64,000 nt of DNA. It comes from Flavobacterium hibisci. Lineage in GTDB: Bacteria > Bacteroidota > Bacteroidia > Flavobacteriales > Flavobacteriaceae. Where the stretch lies: contig NZ_JAIQDW010000019.1 in the NCBI RefSeq assembly GCF_020026925.1, positions 29,273-93,272 of the forward strand, in the 5' to 3' direction. Made by a program: the position numbers and the translations under genes. The notes beneath the pieces are model-generated. The model worked only from the letters and a program-made list of their open reading frames with translations, was not told where the DNA came from and searched no databases. Each line of letters opens with the position of its first letter. Positions within the stretch are counted from its first letter, which is position 1. This document shows positions 61,245 through 64,000 of the stretch, piece after piece.

Positions 61245-62186
61245 ATGATTAAAAAAGCCTCACTTGGATTGCTTGTCCTGGCACTTTCAACGTCTTGTGT
61301 TTCCAAAAAAATCTACAACGACCTGGAAACAAAATATTCAGACTTAAAAAAAGAAAACCGTTCTATTGCTGATGAAAACAGCGAATTAAAAAAAGCAAAA
61401 AGTCAGTTAGAATTAGACCGTGATAAATTAACGAAGGATTTAGCAAGTGCAAAAGATGATTTAGCAAAACAAAAAGCTGATCTTGCCGCTGCACAGAACA
61501 AATTCAAAGTTTTACAGGATTCTTATAACGCATTAGAGAAAAACAGCAACGATGCTTTAGAGAAAAACATGAACAAAAACCGCGATTTGCTGGCCGAATT
61601 AGAAGCAAAATCAAAAAAATTAGCTGAAGAGCAGGCACGTTTAGATAAAACCGCAAGCCGTCTGAATGAACTTGAAGCGATGATTGCAGCAAAAGAAGAA
61701 GCAATGAGAAAGCTGAAAGAAACATTGTCTAAAGCTTTAAACGGTTTCGAAGGAAAGGGACTTACAGTTGAACAGAAAAACGGAAAAGTATATGTTTCTA
61801 TGGAAAATAAACTGCTTTTCAATTCTGGAAGCTGGGCAGTGGGTTCTGAGGGTAGAAAAGCGGTTGTAGAGTTAGGAAAAGTATTGGGCGACAATCCGGA
61901 TCTTTCTGTATTGATTGAAGGACATACTGATGATGATCCATACGCAGGCTCTGGACCAATCGCTAACAACTGGGATTTATCTACCAAAAGAGCGACTGCA
62001 ATCGTGGCTATTTTAAGTGAAAATGCTAAAATCAACAAACAAAAGCTAACAGCTGCCGGTCGTAGTGAATTTTCTCCTTTGGCAAGCAACGCAACTCCTG
62101 AAGGAAAAGCTAAAAACCGTAGAATCGAAATCATATTAACACCAAGATTAGACGAAATCGCAGACATGCTAAACAGCATCAACTAA
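61245..62186 (+). CDS. OmpA-family lipoprotein with coiled coil
   Basis: This 313-residue protein starts MIKKASLGLLVLALSTSC, so Cys18 is lipidated and it is anchored in the outer membrane. Residues 28-165 are one long coiled coil (SDLKKENRSIADENSELKKA in pieces). The C-terminal OmpA domain (about 185-305) has LLFNSGSWAVGSEGRKAV, IEGHTDDDPY and NWDLSTKRATAIVAIL, which bind peptidoglycan. It ties the outer membrane to the wall. A terminator follows. Reverse-strand open frames here are shadows. Confidence 0.9.
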   Translation: MIKKASLGLLVLALSTSCVSKKIYNDLETKYSDLKKENRSIADENSELKKAKSQLELDRDKLTKDLASAKDDLAKQKADLAAAQNKFKVLQDSYNALEKNSNDALEKNMNKNRDLLAELEAKSKKLAEEQARLDKTASRLNELEAMIAAKEEAMRKLKETLSKALNGFEGKGLTVEQKNGKVYVSMENKLLFNSGSWAVGSEGRKAVVELGKVLGDNPDLSVLIEGHTDDDPYAGSGPIANNWDLSTKRATAIVAILSENAKINKQKLTAAGRSEFSPLASNATPEGKAKNRRIEIILTPRLDEIADMLNSIN

Positions 62187-62205
62187 GTTGAATTTTATAA
62201 TATTT

Positions 62206-62245
62206 AAAAAGGCTCAGAGTTTTTAAAACTTTGAGCCTTTTTTTA
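62206..62245 (+). terminator. Terminator after the OmpA gene
   Basis: AAAAAGGCTCAGAGT (62206-62220) pairs with ACTTTGAGCCTTTTT (from 62228), with one wobble, followed by Ts. It starts 20 bases after the OmpA stop. Confidence 0.82.
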
Positions 62246-62277
62246 TTTTGTCTTGTCCGTTTTAAAATCGGTTTTTT

Positions 62278-62596
62278 ATATGATTCGTTTCTACGGAACT
62301 CTTGTAATAATCGTATGTTTTCAACGGATTAAAATCCGTCGCTACAATATGTTACGAGTCTAAGGCTCTTTGTTTATATTTCTATTAGTCTTACTATAGT
62401 CGAAGGAATCAATTTTAAATTGAAACTGTTTTGATTTGATGTTAGTTTAGTCAATGTAGTTTTACTTATAAAATTTTTGCTTTATATTAAAATGATAAAG
62501 CAAAAGTTCCGGAGGAACGATTTATTTTGTAGCAACAGATTTTAATCCGTTGTTAATGAGATATGGTTCATTGAGTTCCGTAGAAACGATTCATAT
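62278..62596. repeat. Symmetrical REP (BIME-like) element, remote from the RAYT gene
   Basis: This 319-bp element is bounded by 24-bp perfect inverted ends (62278-62301 and 62573-62596, core GATTCGTTTCTACGGAACTC). Inside are the same REP palindromes as at 14.3-15.7 kb: AACGGATTAAAATCCGTC on the left, GTTCCGGAGGAAC and ACAGATTTTAATCCGTTG reversed on the right, and the CGCTACAATATG/GTAGC motif. No transposase gene is nearby. Confidence 0.72.
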
Positions 62597-63763
62597 TTAT
62601 GCTTTTTCAATTAAAATACTAACGGCATTTCCTCCAAAACCAACGGCATTAATCAGCACTTTTTTAATGGTTTTCGTCTGATTTTGAGCTTTCGCAAACG
62701 GAACATTGATAAACTTATCGTGCTGTATCATTAAAAGGGCTAATTCTAAACTCAAAATTCCTGAAGCCCCAAAAGTGTGGCCGATTTTCCATTTGTTGGT
62801 AGTGAGTAATGGTACATTTTCTCCGAAGACTTTTTCGATCGCGCGCAGTTCGGTTAAATCACCTTTTATGGTTCCGGGTGCATGCATGACAATCACGTCT
62901 ACCTCTTTTATATCGGTTTCTTTTAAAGCCATTTTCATCGATTTCTGAAAACAATCCGCTTCTGCAGAAATCGAAATATTATGTTCCAGAATCTCAGTTG
63001 CATATCCAACTCCGGTTATATAGGCTATTGCATTTTCTGCTTCGTCAGCTTCCAGACAGCAAACACCGGCAGCTTCACCTAAAATCATCGTATTTTGCGT
63101 TTTCTCAAAATCAAAAGCCAGATTGGGCCACGAGTCTTTCGTCTGATCAATACGCGAATATATTTTTAAAGCCCGCATCTGGGCAATCGTAAAATCAGTT
63201 AGAGGTGCTTCACTTCCGCCAACTAAAAACTTATCTGCCATTCCGGATTTTAGCCATGCAACGCCATTTAAAATAGCATGAAGCGCCGTAGAACAGGTAA
63301 TGGAATGTGAAATTTCCGGACCCACGCTTTGCAAATCGTGTGCGATCCAGGAAGAAATATTTCCCAGAGTAGTTGTTGGAGAGGCGAGAGTTTGCGCTTT
63401 TCCGGTGTCAATGTATTCTTTGTAATGCTTTTCGAACAAATCAGTTGCTCCGCGTGAAGAGCCTATGTTGATTCCAAATACATCTCCTGATTTCCAACCT
63501 GCCTGCTCAATCGCTTTTCGCGAAGCTGCCAAAGCAAACAAAACAGAATCATCTAAAAATTTATATTTAGAATCTGATTCACGAACTTCAGCTATAATTT
63601 GTTTGGAGTCAGCTTCAAGTGCTGCTACAGAAGTTTCCTGCTGATCTAAAAATTGCTGCGAAAAGCAATGCTGATTGTTTAGGTATTTTTTCCAGACTTC
63701 TTCAGGATTATTTCCTAATGGAGAAATAGATGAAAACGCTGTTATGGAGATTTTAGTATTCAC
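62597..63763 (-). CDS. Beta-ketoacyl-ACP synthase
   Basis: This 388-residue condensing enzyme has the thiolase fold of KAS I/II type. The nucleophile cysteine is in HSITCSTALHAIL, the two histidines in VMHAPGTIKGD and KIGHTFGASG, and the C-terminus is VLINAVGFGGNAVSIL. It is not the housekeeping FabF form: shorter and divergent around LSPLG. Such synthases occur in flexirubin and aryl-polyene gene clusters, which Flavobacterium commonly has. On the minus strand any cluster members upstream would lie beyond the right edge, so this assignment is unproven. A REP element touches its stop codon. Confidence 0.83.
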   Translation of the reverse strand: MNTKISITAFSSISPLGNNPEEVWKKYLNNQHCFSQQFLDQQETSVAALEADSKQIIAEVRESDSKYKFLDDSVLFALAASRKAIEQAGWKSGDVFGINIGSSRGATDLFEKHYKEYIDTGKAQTLASPTTTLGNISSWIAHDLQSVGPEISHSITCSTALHAILNGVAWLKSGMADKFLVGGSEAPLTDFTIAQMRALKIYSRIDQTKDSWPNLAFDFEKTQNTMILGEAAGVCCLEADEAENAIAYITGVGYATEILEHNISISAEADCFQKSMKMALKETDIKEVDVIVMHAPGTIKGDLTELRAIEKVFGENVPLLTTNKWKIGHTFGASGILSLELALLMIQHDKFINVPFAKAQNQTKTIKKVLINAVGFGGNAVSILIEKA

Positions 63764-63772
63764 AGTTTTTTA

Positions 63773-63857
63773 TTTAACCGCAAAGTTCGCAAAAGTTTTG
63801 GCAAAGTTCGCAGGGTTTTAAATAAATTAAACCATATAAGTGATATAAGTTCATTTA
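63773..63857. repeat. Two-part dispersed repeat, copy 3
   Basis: AACCGCAAAGTTCGCAAAAG with a second GCAAAGTTCGC is followed by ACCATATAAGTGATATAAG and TTCATTTA (63831-63857). The same two-part order is seen at 19981-20058, and the second part alone at 18357-18384. It lies just upstream of the beta-ketoacyl synthase start; the rest of the edge (63858-64000) shows no gene. Confidence 0.65.
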
Positions 63858-64000
63858 TGCAGGCTGCTTATATTTTCTCCTATGTTTGCGAAGTTATTGA
63901 TTTGAGTTTTAAAAGTCAATAGATTTGAATTATGAAGTGAAAAAGAATGTGAGTAAATTATTTATAAAATAACTCCAAGAAGTATATTCGATATAAGAAA

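Larger units (their letters stand above)
62187..62596. other. Intergenic region holding REP-type element
   Basis: This 410-base convergent spacer contains the OmpA terminator (62206-62245) and a symmetrical REP element (62278-62596). No gene was seen. Confidence 0.6.

Noticed and set aside
61504..62182. Long minus-strand frames opposite the OmpA lipoprotein gene
   Set aside because: They are shadows of the coiled-coil and OmpA codons; the plus-strand product is unmistakable.

Overview
The window is a chromosomal segment of a member of the Bacteroidota, almost certainly a Flavobacterium or close relative. The evidence is a low-GC genome, gldH (a gliding-motility lipoprotein gene), the RicT-like PSP1 protein ahead of gldH, an OlsF-type two-domain ornithine lipid synthase, Bacteroidota promoter motifs (TTTG...TAnnTTTG), and housekeeping proteins of flavobacterial type (serS, rsmA, mgtE, metG, fumarase). 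No rRNA, tRNA, prophage or CRISPR array was seen.

Layout. 0-1.7 kb: two consecutive ankyrin-repeat genes on the minus strand, the first cut by the window edge. 2.0-6.2 kb: ricT-gldH-penicillin-binding protein 1A operon. 6.3-7.9 kb: succinyl-CoA:3-ketoacid CoA-transferase subunits, separated by a small repeat-filled gap. 8.0-10.7 kb: a very AT-rich type II restriction-modification pair resembling AccI. 11-14.2 kb: an SDR oxidoreductase, a Crp/Fnr-type regulator and class I fumarase. 14.3-15.7 kb: a REP-associated tyrosine transposase (RAYT) embedded in large REP-type repeats. 15.7-25.9 kb: a minus-strand run covering a nucleoside-gate transporter, an AlkZ-like glycosylase, an exonuclease, an O6-alkylguanine repair protein, a LysR/GNAT pair, a divergent rhodanese and an M28 peptidase. 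25.9-26.6 kb: a frameshifted GIY-YIG gene between 96-bp perfect direct repeats. 26.6-30.2 kb: a GNAT-nitrilase fusion, a short SSB, DUF2461 and ferritin. 30.3-35.7 kb: two paralogous secreted proteins bracketing a CAT-like acyltransferase, a HAD phosphatase and a DMT exporter. 35.8-42.6 kb: metG, a DUF1080 protein, a CDGSH protein, PhzF, small membrane proteins and two YdeI-like proteins. 42.9-54.0 kb (plus strand): a small Lys-rich protein, DMP19-like, patatin, a lipoprotein, serS, lgt, TPR, DUF4286, rsmA, mgtE and proC. 54.1-63.8 kb: nhaA with a lipoprotein, a D-2-hydroxyacid dehydrogenase, three small membrane proteins, olsF, xth, an OmpA lipoprotein and a beta-ketoacyl synthase that may belong to a flexirubin or aryl-polyene cluster beyond the right edge.

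Most genes are ordinary chromosomal functions: cell envelope, central metabolism, translation and DNA repair. The most interesting material is between the genes. A four-copy family of roughly 75-80-nt hairpin elements has apical stems that differ in sequence but stay paired, and may be a flavobacterial structured RNA. The REP/RAYT locus contains a 241-bp tandem repeat that supplies the stop codon of its own transposase gene, and a symmetrical REP element lies 47 kb away. Other signals are the broken GIY-YIG cassette and several dispersed short repeat families. I did not find a convincing wholly new multi-gene system. The AccI-like restriction island and the repeat elements are the main accessory signals.

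All calls come from reading the sequence and recalling protein families. No database search was run.
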